A DNA stretch of 5,823 nucleotides from Planctomycetaceae bacterium (GTDB lineage Bacteria; Planctomycetota; Planctomycetia; Pirellulales; UBA1268). Of this stretch, positions 1 through 5,565 are shown piece after piece. The position numbers were made by a program, and so were the translations under genes. The stretch lies in assembly GCA_947464585.1 (NCBI GenBank), contig CANHYS010000164.1:1-5823 (forward strand), read 5' to 3'. How positions within the stretch are numbered: position 1 is the stretch's first letter; each line of letters begins with the position of its first letter. The notes below the pieces were generated by a model, which made no database searches, was not told the origin of the DNA, and worked only from the letters and a program-made list of their open reading frames with translations.

Positions 1-1
1 C

Positions 2-667
2 GAACTGATCGACCGAGGCTGGTCGCTGAAGGCGATGCACCGGCTGATCTGCACGAGCCATACCTACCGCCAGCGAAGCGTGGATGTGCCGGGCGCCGCC
101 GCGGCGGCTGCGATCGACGCCGACAACCGGCTGCTCTGGCGGCAGAACGCCCGCCGGCTCGACGCCGAGAGCCTCCGCGACGCGACGCTCGCCGTGACAG
201 GGTCGCTCAATCCGGAGATGGAGGGACCAGGCTACCGCGACTTCAAATACACCGAGGCCTACGCGCCGATCTATGAATACATCGCGGCCGACTCGCCGGA
301 GCTCTGGCGGCGAAGCATCTATCGCTTCATCGTGCGGAGCACGCCGCATGCGTTCATGACCACGCTCGACTGCCCGAACCCGGCCAATCTTGCGCCCGCG
401 CGGCTGGAGACGACGACGGCGCTGCAGTCGCTCGCGCTCTTGAACAACGACTTCATGCTGCGGCAGGCGGGGCACTGGGCGAAGCGGCTCGAACAAGACG
501 CCGGCGCCGATCCGGCGGCGCAGGTTCGACGCGGCTTCACGCTCGCGCTGGCCCGGCAGCCGAGCGGCGCCGAACTGACTGCCGCGGTCGCGCTCGTCGA
601 GAAGGCGGGGCTCGTGCAGTTCTGCCGGATGCTTCTGAACGCCAACGAATTCGTCTACGTCGACTGA
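2..667 (+). CDS. DUF1553 (PSD1) domain protein, C-terminal part, 5' end outside window
   Basis: The reading frame is open from base 2 and ends at TGA 665-667, giving 221 visible residues; the start lies upstream of the window. Seen: an N-terminal stretch ELIDRGWSLKAMHRLICTSH, then DNRLLWRQNARRLDAESLRD, then RRSIYRFIVRSTPHAF, then ETTTALQSLALLNND, and a final FCRMLLNANEFVYVD. This motif order is the usual C-terminal half of the planctomycete DUF1553/PSD1 family, including its typical NEF-[LV]-YVD ending. Full-length family members usually also carry an N-terminal cytochrome-like (PSCyt1) and a DUF1549 region and are often exported; none of that is visible here. The biochemical function of the family is not established. 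The DUF1501 gene follows after 25 bases on the same strand, the standard pairing, so the two products probably act together. An in-frame ATG at 35 lies inside the conserved domain and is not the real start. Confidence 0.93.
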   Translation, partial: ELIDRGWSLKAMHRLICTSHTYRQRSVDVPGAAAAAAIDADNRLLWRQNARRLDAESLRDATLAVTGSLNPEMEGPGYRDFKYTEAYAPIYEYIAADSPELWRRSIYRFIVRSTPHAFMTTLDCPNPANLAPARLETTTALQSLALLNNDFMLRQAGHWAKRLEQDAGADPAAQVRRGFTLALARQPSGAELTAAVALVEKAGLVQFCRMLLNANEFVYVD

Positions 668-692
668 CACGTTCAATCTTTCCGGTGCAGCC

Positions 693-2180
693 ATGCCCTC
701 ATCCCCGTTTCCCTGCGACCTGCGAAGCCCCCCCGTCTCTCGGCGGAACTTCCTCTGGGAATTGGGTGGCGGTCTGGGCGGCGTGGCGCTGACGGCGCTT
801 CTGGCCGAAGAACAGGCCCGCGCAGCGGCCGCGGCCAGCACGAATCCGCTGTCCACAAACCCGCTGGCTGCGAAGCCGCCAATGTTTCCCGCCAAGGCCA
901 GGGCGGTGATCCAGATCTTCTGTCCAGGCGGCCTCTCGCACCTCGACACGTTCGACTACAAGCCCGAGCTCGAGAAGCGGGCCGGCACGCCGTTCGACCC
1001 CACCGGCAAGCTGCAGTTCTTCGCTTCGAAGCCTGGCAACTGCGTGCCGAGCTTCTGGAAGTTTCGCCAGCACGGCGAATGCGGCCGCTGGCTGAGCGAC
1101 CTCTTCCCACGGCTGGCGGGGCAAGTCGACGAGATGGCTTTCATCCACTCGATGCAGAGCAAGACCGCGCTCCATGGCCCGGCGATGTTCATGGCCAACA
1201 GCGGCTTCATCCTGCCCGGCTTCCCCAGCATGGGTGCGTGGGTGACCTACGGGCTGGGGAGCGTGGCCGAGGAGCTGCCGGCGTTCGTGGTGCTCCCCGA
1301 CCCGCGCGGACTACCCCCGGGCGGCCCGATCAACTGGGGCGCGGGCTTCCTGCCGGCGATCCATCAGGGCACCGTCATCGAGACAGCCACAGACAAGCCG
1401 CCGATCGCCGACCTCTTCCCGCCGCAGGCGCACGAAGGTATCACGGCGGGCGAGAAGGCGGGCCGCGAGTTCCTGGCCACGCTCAACAGCCAGCACCGCG
1501 GCCCCCGGGCCGACAACAGCGAACTTGACGCCCGGATCGCCGCCTACGAACTGGCCGCGCGGCTGCAACTCTCGGCCCCGGAGGTGACGAACCTCTCCGG
1601 TGAATCGGACTTCATCGAACAGCTCTACCAGATCGACCATCCGGAGATCGGTCCTTTCGGTCGCCAGTGCCTGCTCGCGCGGCGGCTCGTGGAGCGGGGC
1701 GTGCGGTTCGTGCAGATCTACTGCGGCGCCGAGAACACGGGCGCCAAGAAGATCCGGCCCAACTGGGACTCCCACGAGGATCTGGCCCGCGACCACGGCT
1801 ACTGGGGGCCAATCCTCGACGGCGGCGCGAGCGCCCTGCTGGCGGATCTCAAGGCGCACGGCCTGCTCGACTCCACGCTCGTCATGTGCCAGACCGAATT
1901 CGGCCGGCAGCCGGCGGCGGAGTCGAAGGGCCGCGACCACAACCCCGGCGCCTTCACCGTCTGGATGGCCGGCGGCGGCATCAAGGGGGGCACGTCGTAC
2001 GGCACGAGTGACGAACTCGGCTTCAAGGCGGAGGAAAACCCCACCTCTTGCTACGACCTCCACGCCACGGCGCTCCACCTGCTCGGCGTCGACCACACAA
2101 AGCTGTCGGTCTACAACAACGGCATCCAGCGGCGGCTCACCGACGTGCACGGCCACGTGATCGAGAGCATCTTTCGGTGA
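693..2180 (+). CDS. DUF1501 family protein with Tat signal
   Basis: Complete 495-aa protein from ATG 693 to TGA 2178-2180, within the usual family length. Residues 16-22 (SRRNFLW) form a twin-arginine motif, followed by a Gly/Ala/Leu hydrophobic segment to about residue 38 and an Ala-rich likely cleavage region near 43-48. It is therefore probably exported folded by the Tat system. Family motifs in order: FCPGGLSHLDTFDYKP (76-91), HSMQSKTALHGPAMFMANSG (152-171), NWDSHEDLARDHG (357-369), TEFGRQP (401-407), GRDHNPGAF (413-421), and a YDLHATALHLLGVDH stretch (454-468). DUF1501 proteins are related to the sulfatase/alkaline phosphatase fold, but no substrate is proven, and I claim no enzymatic activity. 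A short repeat, STNPL-STNPL (49-58), sits just after the signal region. I see no clear Shine-Dalgarno before the ATG, so translation may be coupled to the upstream DUF1553 gene. A minus-strand ORF covers most of this gene but looks like a high-GC shadow. Confidence 0.95.
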   Translation: MPSSPFPCDLRSPPVSRRNFLWELGGGLGGVALTALLAEEQARAAAAASTNPLSTNPLAAKPPMFPAKARAVIQIFCPGGLSHLDTFDYKPELEKRAGTPFDPTGKLQFFASKPGNCVPSFWKFRQHGECGRWLSDLFPRLAGQVDEMAFIHSMQSKTALHGPAMFMANSGFILPGFPSMGAWVTYGLGSVAEELPAFVVLPDPRGLPPGGPINWGAGFLPAIHQGTVIETATDKPPIADLFPPQAHEGITAGEKAGREFLATLNSQHRGPRADNSELDARIAAYELAARLQLSAPEVTNLSGESDFIEQLYQIDHPEIGPFGRQCLLARRLVERGVRFVQIYCGAENTGAKKIRPNWDSHEDLARDHGYWGPILDGGASALLADLKAHGLLDSTLVMCQTEFGRQPAAESKGRDHNPGAFTVWMAGGGIKGGTSYGTSDELGFKAEENPTSCYDLHATALHLLGVDHTKLSVYNNGIQRRLTDVHGHVIESIFR

Positions 2181-2192
2181 GGGTTGGACGTC

Positions 2193-2240
2193 ATGAAGAA
2201 GTTGGCTCACAGGTGTACGCTGCCCCAATGCCCTGTGTGA
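2193..2240 (+). other. 15-codon start-like ORF, possible remnant of a displaced gene
   Basis: Twelve bases after the DUF1501 stop is ATG-AAG-AAG, preceded by GAGG (2179-2182) with 10 intervening bases. The frame reads MKKLAHRCTLPQCPV and stops at TGA 2238-2240. The MKK start resembles the beginning of an exported or small protein gene. It lies where the third gene of a DUF1553-DUF1501 operon could begin, just before composition drops. It could be a leftover gene start cut by an insertion, a small peptide gene, or chance. Nothing in the peptide identifies a family. Confidence 0.2.
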
Positions 2241-2310
2241 CTGGTCCGGCTGTGCGTTCGCAACCGCACATAGCTGGTCTTGTAAGGCGAAATTCTGCCT
2301 TGCGGACTGG
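2241..2310 (+). other. Possible three-way-junction RNA or DNA structure
   Basis: Three nested or adjacent inverted repeats are visible. The outer stem pairs CTGGTCC (2241-2247) with GGACTGG (2304-2310), using two G-U wobbles. Inside it, TGTGCG (2251-2256) pairs with CGCACA (2265-2270) across an 8-base loop, and AAGGC (2284-2288) pairs with GCCTT (2297-2301) across an 8-base loop. The outer wobbles would be C-A mismatches on the other strand, so an RNA structure would favour the plus-strand transcript, downstream of DUF1501. It might help end the DUF1501 transcript or mark an element border. No T-run follows and no known RNA family is recognised. Confidence 0.35.
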
Positions 2311-2329
2311 CGTCATTTACGGGGGCTGC

Positions 2330-3190
2330 TCATGGGGCGGCGATGCTTCTACGCCGATCAATCTTCCCGCTACGTGACGACACCATCGCATGGAGTGCTC
2401 GCGTCAGTGTTCTCCTGCTTCTCGCGAGAAAGCCCATTCCCCCATTGTCCAGAAGCTCATTGGACTTGTTGAAGTCAGCGACGAACCTCGCCGCCCATTC
2501 AACATTTCGCTCGCTACTCTGTTTTGTGGTGACCGGCTCGTTCGGTATCTCGCTCGCATCAATCTCTATGCCACTAAAACGCGAGATGGTGTTGATTGAA
2601 AGAACGAGGTCGTGAAGCACGTCGTCAAAGTCCATTTCGATATACCTGCAGCCATTCGCCGCGAGAGTGTATCTCCACGAGGAATTGTTCAGGACAGTCT
2701 GGCGGAGGCATTCATTAATATGGGCAGCGTCGTATTGTGGATTGTCGTTCACCGGTTTCTGGCCGGAAATCCACTCCCCTGTCTGCCTCGCTATCGACAA
2801 TGATACGGCCTGTTTTAAAACGTCTTTTCTGGATAAGAGTATGTAGTAAGCGTTTGGGAAACACGCGGTCAGCTTGTCGAATCCCCCGTGCTGCTGAATG
2901 TGCGGATAGTGAATCTTTATTCCGAAGACCCCGTTCGGCGACGTCCTTCGCCGCTGTATTTCCGCCATGACTCCTTGAAAGTCATCGATTCGCAGGCGTC
3001 GTTTCCATTCCGCGAGGTTCGTGGGGTTCATGTACTCTAATGGAAATCCAAACCTATTCGTTTTATGGAGTGCGTGTCCAAGCATGTGGCTGCCGCATCT
3101 CGCCGTCGACGCGATTATCAATACCTTGGAAGGTCCTCCTGTTCTTGGGAAATCGTGGCGTTCAGAGAATTGATCCTCATAGAGATGCAT
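2330..3190 (-). CDS. Stf0-type PAPS-dependent sulfotransferase
   Basis: Predicted to transfer a sulfuryl group from PAPS to a hydroxyl of a sugar or other small acceptor in the cytoplasm; the acceptor cannot be deduced. The ATG at 3190 gives 286 aa and has GAAGGG 7 bases upstream. An in-frame ATG at 3220 would add 10 residues but lacks a Shine-Dalgarno. In 286-aa numbering, the N-terminal PAPS loop is IIASTARCGSHMLGHAL (25-41). FPLEYMNP (49-56) has Glu52 where mycobacterial trehalose sulfotransferase Stf0 has its proposed catalytic Glu. PNGVFGIKIHYP (85-96) follows, then the 3'-phosphate-binding segment LLSRKDVLKQAVSLSIARQT (118-137). A C-terminal EWAARF motif (231-236) is also typical of Stf0. 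About 45 further residues form an Arg/Ser-rich tail of unknown role. Base composition (about 51% GC in sampled lines) is far below the neighbours, suggesting transfer. It is convergent with DUF1501 and separated from the GNAT gene by 170 bases, so it is probably its own unit. Confidence 0.88.
   Translation of the reverse strand: MHLYEDQFSERHDFPRTGGPSKVLIIASTARCGSHMLGHALHKTNRFGFPLEYMNPTNLAEWKRRLRIDDFQGVMAEIQRRRTSPNGVFGIKIHYPHIQQHGGFDKLTACFPNAYYILLSRKDVLKQAVSLSIARQTGEWISGQKPVNDNPQYDAAHINECLRQTVLNNSSWRYTLAANGCRYIEMDFDDVLHDLVLSINTISRFSGIEIDASEIPNEPVTTKQSSERNVEWAARFVADFNKSNELLDNGGMGFLARSRRTLTRALHAMVSSRSGKIDRRRSIAAP
2331..2344 (+). repeat. Left copy of 14-base direct repeat flanking the sulfotransferase ORF
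   Basis: CATGGGGCGGCGAT at this position matches CATGGGACGGCGAT at 3218-3231 at 13 of 14 bases in the same orientation. The copy overlaps the last codons and stop of the sulfotransferase. It may be a target duplication or recombination footprint, or chance similarity of GC-rich sequence. Confidence 0.45.
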
Positions 3191-3197
3191 GCGATTG

Positions 3198-3203
3198 CCC
3201 TTC
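3198..3203 (-). promoter_or_regulatory. Ribosome binding site selecting the 3190 start of the sulfotransferase
   Basis: The minus strand reads GAAGGG here, 7 bases before the ATG at 3190-3188. The upstream in-frame ATG at 3220 has only a C-rich sequence before it, so the shorter 286-aa product is preferred. Confidence 0.55.
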
Positions 3204-3217
3204 GATGATGAGCGAGG

Positions 3218-3231
3218 CATGGGACGGCGAT
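3218..3231 (+). repeat. Right copy of 14-base direct repeat flanking the sulfotransferase ORF
   Basis: CATGGGACGGCGAT matches the copy at 2331-2344 with a single mismatch. It covers the outermost ATG of the sulfotransferase frame and lies 887 bases from its partner, so the pair brackets the ORF almost exactly. Its first nine bases can also pair with CGTCCCGTG at 3323-3331, with one wobble. Confidence 0.45.
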
Positions 3232-3278
3232 CTGTGATGGACTCGCATGGTCATCGGAATCGCGTCTCCGAACGAAGG

Positions 3279-3297
3279 GATGGTCACGGCTGACATC
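3279..3297 (-). terminator. Weak hairpin, candidate end of the GNAT transcript
   Basis: On the minus strand GATGTCA pairs with TGACCATC around a 4-base GCCG loop, giving seven pairs with one bulged base. It lies about 64 bases after the GNAT stop codon. The following bases (CCTTCGTTCGG) contain only scattered T residues, so this is at best a weak terminator. Confidence 0.25.
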
Positions 3298-3360
3298 GGT
3301 CGGCAGCAGTGCGATGCAGTGGCGTCCCGTGGTCACAGCCTGTTCGGCCATCGACAGACG

Positions 3361-4017
3361 CTACCGCAGGGCGAGTTCCGGTGGCGGCGGCGAGGCGGGG
3401 TTCACCCATTGAATGACGGCGGCCCAGTTGGCGCTCTCCGGGTCGTGCTGCAGGTAGCCGTGGATCGGCCGCACGACCGACCAGCCGTCCTTCATGTGGG
3501 CCGAGAGCACCGGATCGGTCCGCCGGCCCGCGACGACGTCCCCCACATACTCGTCGGCCGTCACACTCGCCGCCACGCTCCCGTAGCCCGGCAGCCGGCT
3601 TGCCCCCACCATCCGCCACAGCTCCTCGTCGATCACCAGTTGTCGCGTGGCGTCGGTGAGCGCGTGGGCAAGTCCATGATGCTGATGATCGGGCCGCACG
3701 AAGACGTCGGCGCCGTAGAGCGTCTTGCCATGCACCGGATCGTGATCGGCGAACGTTCCCCGCGCCGTCAGCACATCCCAGGAGTCGTCGATGTGGTAGT
3801 CCATCAGCCGGAGTCGAAGCGTGAAATGCACGCCCACGGGAACGCCACTGGGCACATGCTCCGCGACGAACTGGCCCTGCGGGAACACGGCATGATGCTC
3901 CGCCAGTTCCTCGGGCGTGTAGGGCGTTTCAGTGGGGTAGACGATGCGGCAGATCTCGCCGATGGCGACGAAGTCGGACGGCTGCATCAGCCGAATCAAA
4001 TAGTCGGAGGATGTCAC
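3361..4017 (-). CDS. GNAT family N-acetyltransferase (type associated with carbon-nitrogen hydrolases)
   Basis: A 218-aa protein from GTG 4017-4015 to TAG 3363-3361. Predicted to transfer an acetyl group from acetyl-CoA to an amine; the acceptor is unknown. The central acetyl-CoA motif is VFVRPDHQHHGLAHAL (105-120), with QHHGLA as the Q/R-x-x-G-x-G/A pyrophosphate loop. IRLMQPSDFVAIGEICRIVY (8-27) is the usual GNAT N-terminal strand and helix. GTFADHDPVHGKTLYGADVF (87-106), RLPGYG (141-146), DEYVGDVVAGRRTDPVLSAH (155-174) and the end GYLQHDPESANWAAVIQWVN (187-206) match, in my recollection, the GNAT half of bifunctional GNAT/carbon-nitrogen hydrolase proteins. No hydrolase domain is present here: the frame ends shortly after NPASPPPPELALR. 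An in-frame TGA sits immediately before the GTG, which fixes it as the earliest start. It lies 27 bases after the small secreted-protein gene and is probably the last gene of that operon. Confidence 0.87.
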   Translation of the reverse strand: MTSSDYLIRLMQPSDFVAIGEICRIVYPTETPYTPEELAEHHAVFPQGQFVAEHVPSGVPVGVHFTLRLRLMDYHIDDSWDVLTARGTFADHDPVHGKTLYGADVFVRPDHQHHGLAHALTDATRQLVIDEELWRMVGASRLPGYGSVAASVTADEYVGDVVAGRRTDPVLSAHMKDGWSVVRPIHGYLQHDPESANWAAVIQWVNPASPPPPELALR

Positions 4018-4023
4018 TCAAGA

Positions 4024-4028
4024 CCTTT
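4024..4028 (-). promoter_or_regulatory. Ribosome binding site for the GTG start of the GNAT gene
   Basis: The minus strand reads AAAGG here, 6 bases before GTG 4017-4015. Because an in-frame stop directly precedes the GTG, this site and the stop together decide the start. Confidence 0.6.
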
Positions 4029-4044
4029 CTGAGCGGTCATGCCG

Positions 4045-4380
4045 CTACTGCCTACGCCAGCGGTTCCGCCAGCGGTTTCGCGGGACTGGGGTCGGGGTGG
4101 GCGTGGCCGATGGCGTTCCCGTCGCGGTTTGTGCCGGTTCGCCCGCGGGAGCCTGCCACGCCGACGGCGCCGCGAACCGGCTCGAACGCGGCGAGGGATT
4201 CACCTCGGCGCGATACCGTCGGGCCGTCGCCCCGTCGTGCGACTTTTCGATCTCCAGGATGCCGAAGTAGGGATCGGGATACTGCCAGTCGTTTTGTGCC
4301 TGCGCCGGCGATGCCATCGATGCCACAGCAGCACACATGAAGACTCCAAACGCAACGCACAATAAAGGCGGTCGTCGCAT
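4045..4380 (-). CDS. Small secreted Pro/Thr-rich hypothetical protein
   Basis: A 111-aa protein from ATG 4380-4378 to TAG 4047-4045. AGGA lies 8 bases upstream of the ATG. Residues 1-28 are a Sec-type signal peptide: Arg2-Arg3, a hydrophobic core (about 5-22), and a cleavage site after AQA (26-28). The mature part starts with QNDWQYPDPYFGILEIEKSH (29-48), the only segment that looks like conserved sequence, and continues as a low-complexity region rich in Pro, Ala, Ser and Thr (about 61-100, with TPTPTP). The basic end is RNRWRNRWRRQ (101-111). There is no lipobox Cys at the cleavage site and no second membrane segment, so it is probably periplasmic or released. I do not recognise the family. 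It lies 48 bases after aroB and 27 bases before the GNAT gene on the same strand. Confidence 0.72.
   Translation of the reverse strand: MRRPPLLCVAFGVFMCAAVASMASPAQAQNDWQYPDPYFGILEIEKSHDGATARRYRAEVNPSPRSSRFAAPSAWQAPAGEPAQTATGTPSATPTPTPVPRNRWRNRWRRQ
4055..4078 (-). repeat. Two tandem 12-base units encoding RNRW-RNRW
   Basis: CGCCAGCGGTTC (4055-4066) is followed directly by CGCCAGCGGTTT (4067-4078), an 11 of 12 match. Read on the minus strand they give the repeated RNRW at the C-terminus of the secreted protein. This looks like a small in-frame duplication. Confidence 0.7.
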
Positions 4381-4428
4381 GGCACTGTTCCTGTCGAAAA
4401 GGGTGTGACGGATGTCAGAATCGGCAAG

Positions 4429-5544
4429 TCACGAATTCAAGATCGCCCGCACGATCGCCGGGTCGATCCCGTCGACGAGTTCGACGTGGCCGATCCGCGT
4501 CGGGAGGACGAACCGGAGCCGGCCGCCGACGGTCTTTTTGTCGCGTGCCATCGTGGCGAGCAACGCGTCGCTTCCAAAACCGGGGCCGGTCGGCACGGCC
4601 ACCGGGAGACCGAAGGCCCGGAGGAGCTGCTCCTGTCGGGCAACGACATCCGGCCCGATCCGGCCAAGTGACTGGGCGAGTGCGGCCGCCGACACCATGC
4701 CGATGGCGACCGCCTCGCCATGCAGCAGCGTGCCGTAGCCGGCGGCGGTCTCGTAGGCATGGGCGAACGTGTGGCCGTAGTTGAGGACCGACCGCAGGCC
4801 GGTGATCTCTCGCTCGTCGCGTTCCACGACATCGGCCTTGAGTGCCGCCGACCGGCCGACCACGTGGGCAAGGGCCGCGGCATCTCTGGCCAGGATCGCG
4901 CCGGTGTTGGCTTCGAGCCAGTCGAAAAACTCCGGGTCGAGAATCATGCCGTATTTCACCACCTCGGCCAGGCCGCTCTTGAACTCGCGATCGGGCAGCG
5001 TGGCGAGCGTGGCGACGTCGGCAATCACGCCACGGGGCTGCCAGAAGCTGCCGACCAGATTTTTTCCAGCGACGAGGTTGATGCCTGTCTTGCCGCCGAT
5101 CGCGCTATCCACCTGGGCCACGAGGGTGGTGGGCACGTGCCAGACGGGCAGCCCGCGACCAAACGTCGCAGCCGCGAATCCCGACAGATCGCCCACCACG
5201 CCACCGCCGACACCGACCACATGCGTCTGGCGATCGACGGCCAGTCGGGCCATCTCGTTCCAGAGCCGTTCGAGCGCGGCGACCGACTTTGAGGCCTCGC
5301 CGGAGGGAACGGTGAGCGTGGTGACTTCCAGTTCGGCAGACTCCAGAGAGGCGGCCGTAGTGGCGGCATGGGAGTCGGCCACGGCGGCATCCGTGATCAC
5401 AACCGTCCGCCTCGCGCCGGTGGACGCGATCGCGGGGCCGACCGAACTGATCACGCCATTTCCAACGACGATGTCGTAGGAGCGATCGGCCTGGCCGGCG
5501 TCTGCGGGAAGATGAAGGCGGATGGTGGTGGTGTCGGACGGCAC
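4429..5544 (-). CDS. aroB: 3-dehydroquinate synthase
   Basis: Converts DAHP to 3-dehydroquinate, the second step of the shikimate pathway, using NAD+ and a divalent metal (usually Zn2+) in the cytoplasm. The 371-aa product has the normal family length. Visible motifs: the substrate/NAD region SGEASKS (81-87), the NAD-binding GVGGGVVGDLSGFAAATFGRG (split at 111-120 and 121-131), PTTLVAQVDSAIGGKTGIN (138-156), KNLVGSFWQP (161-170), GLAEVVKYG (191-199), LNYGHTFAHAYE (254-265) and LLHGEAVAIGM (273-283). The expected metal ligands are present as Glu194, His258 and His275. Active-site lysines such as Lys152, Lys161 and Lys197 are also present, so the enzyme appears intact. The start is GTG (5544-5542) with AGAGG 7 bases upstream. 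It follows the 75-aa gene by 21 bases; no other aromatic-pathway gene is in the window. Confidence 0.98.
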   Translation of the reverse strand: MPSDTTTIRLHLPADAGQADRSYDIVVGNGVISSVGPAIASTGARRTVVITDAAVADSHAATTAASLESAELEVTTLTVPSGEASKSVAALERLWNEMARLAVDRQTHVVGVGGGVVGDLSGFAAATFGRGLPVWHVPTTLVAQVDSAIGGKTGINLVAGKNLVGSFWQPRGVIADVATLATLPDREFKSGLAEVVKYGMILDPEFFDWLEANTGAILARDAAALAHVVGRSAALKADVVERDEREITGLRSVLNYGHTFAHAYETAAGYGTLLHGEAVAIGMVSAAALAQSLGRIGPDVVARQEQLLRAFGLPVAVPTGPGFGSDALLATMARDKKTVGGRLRFVLPTRIGHVELVDGIDPAIVRAILNS

Positions 5545-5551
5545 GGGCGGG

Positions 5552-5556
5552 CCTCT
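5552..5556 (-). promoter_or_regulatory. aroB: Ribosome binding site for the GTG start of aroB
   Basis: The minus strand reads AGAGG here, 7 bases before GTG 5544-5542 and inside the 21-base gap after the upstream stop. It supports GTG initiation and leaves no room for a separate promoter. Confidence 0.6.
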
Positions 5557-5565
5557 GGGGGGCCG

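Larger units (their letters stand above)
2181..2329. other. Intergenic spacer between convergent genes
   Basis: This 149-base spacer separates the DUF1501 stop from the stop of the convergent sulfotransferase gene. It contains the 15-codon ORF and the foldable segment listed separately. I see no stem followed by a T-run on either strand, so no standard intrinsic terminator can be named, although two convergent transcripts would be expected to end here. Confidence 0.6.
3191..3360. other. Intergenic spacer between sulfotransferase and GNAT genes
   Basis: This 170-base spacer must hold the sulfotransferase promoter on the minus strand, but I see no convincing -35/-10 pair. It contains the right direct-repeat copy, one hairpin candidate (3279-3297) and a wide inverted repeat (3218-3226 with 3323-3331). 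Composition rises from about 58% GC near 3241-3300 to about 67% near 3301-3360, so the edge of the low-GC segment lies here. Confidence 0.55.

Noticed and set aside
1311..2228. 305-codon minus-strand ORF opposite DUF1501
   Set aside because: It lies antisense to a strongly supported family protein, has no recognisable motifs and is Arg/Val/Gly-rich, as expected from reading GC-rich codons backwards.
2241..2310. tRNA gene in the foldable segment
   Set aside because: The length is near a tRNA, but there are only two inner arms, no anticodon arm, and no T-loop in the right position on either strand.
3118..3351. 77-codon minus-strand ORF overlapping the sulfotransferase start and the spacer
   Set aside because: It shares no motif with a known family, overlaps the start of the sulfotransferase in another frame and has no ribosome site that I could see.
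2181..3360. Integron attC site or insertion sequence around the sulfotransferase
   Set aside because: I found no GTTRRRY/RYYYAAC core pair, no terminal inverted repeats and no transposase or integrase gene. Only the short direct repeats support an insertion.
3247..4032. 261-codon plus-strand ORF opposite the GNAT gene
   Set aside because: The minus strand carries a clear GNAT with its acetyl-CoA motif and ribosome site. The plus-strand translation is His/Arg/Gly-rich with no domain.
4403..4414. Terminator hairpin after aroB
   Set aside because: The only palindrome in the 48-base gap is TGAC-ATCC-GTCA, a 4-pair stem. The downstream T-run is short and displaced, too weak to call a terminator within an apparent operon.
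4720..5479. Long plus-strand ORFs opposite aroB
   Set aside because: AroB is certain on the minus strand. These frames are shadows of its codon bias.
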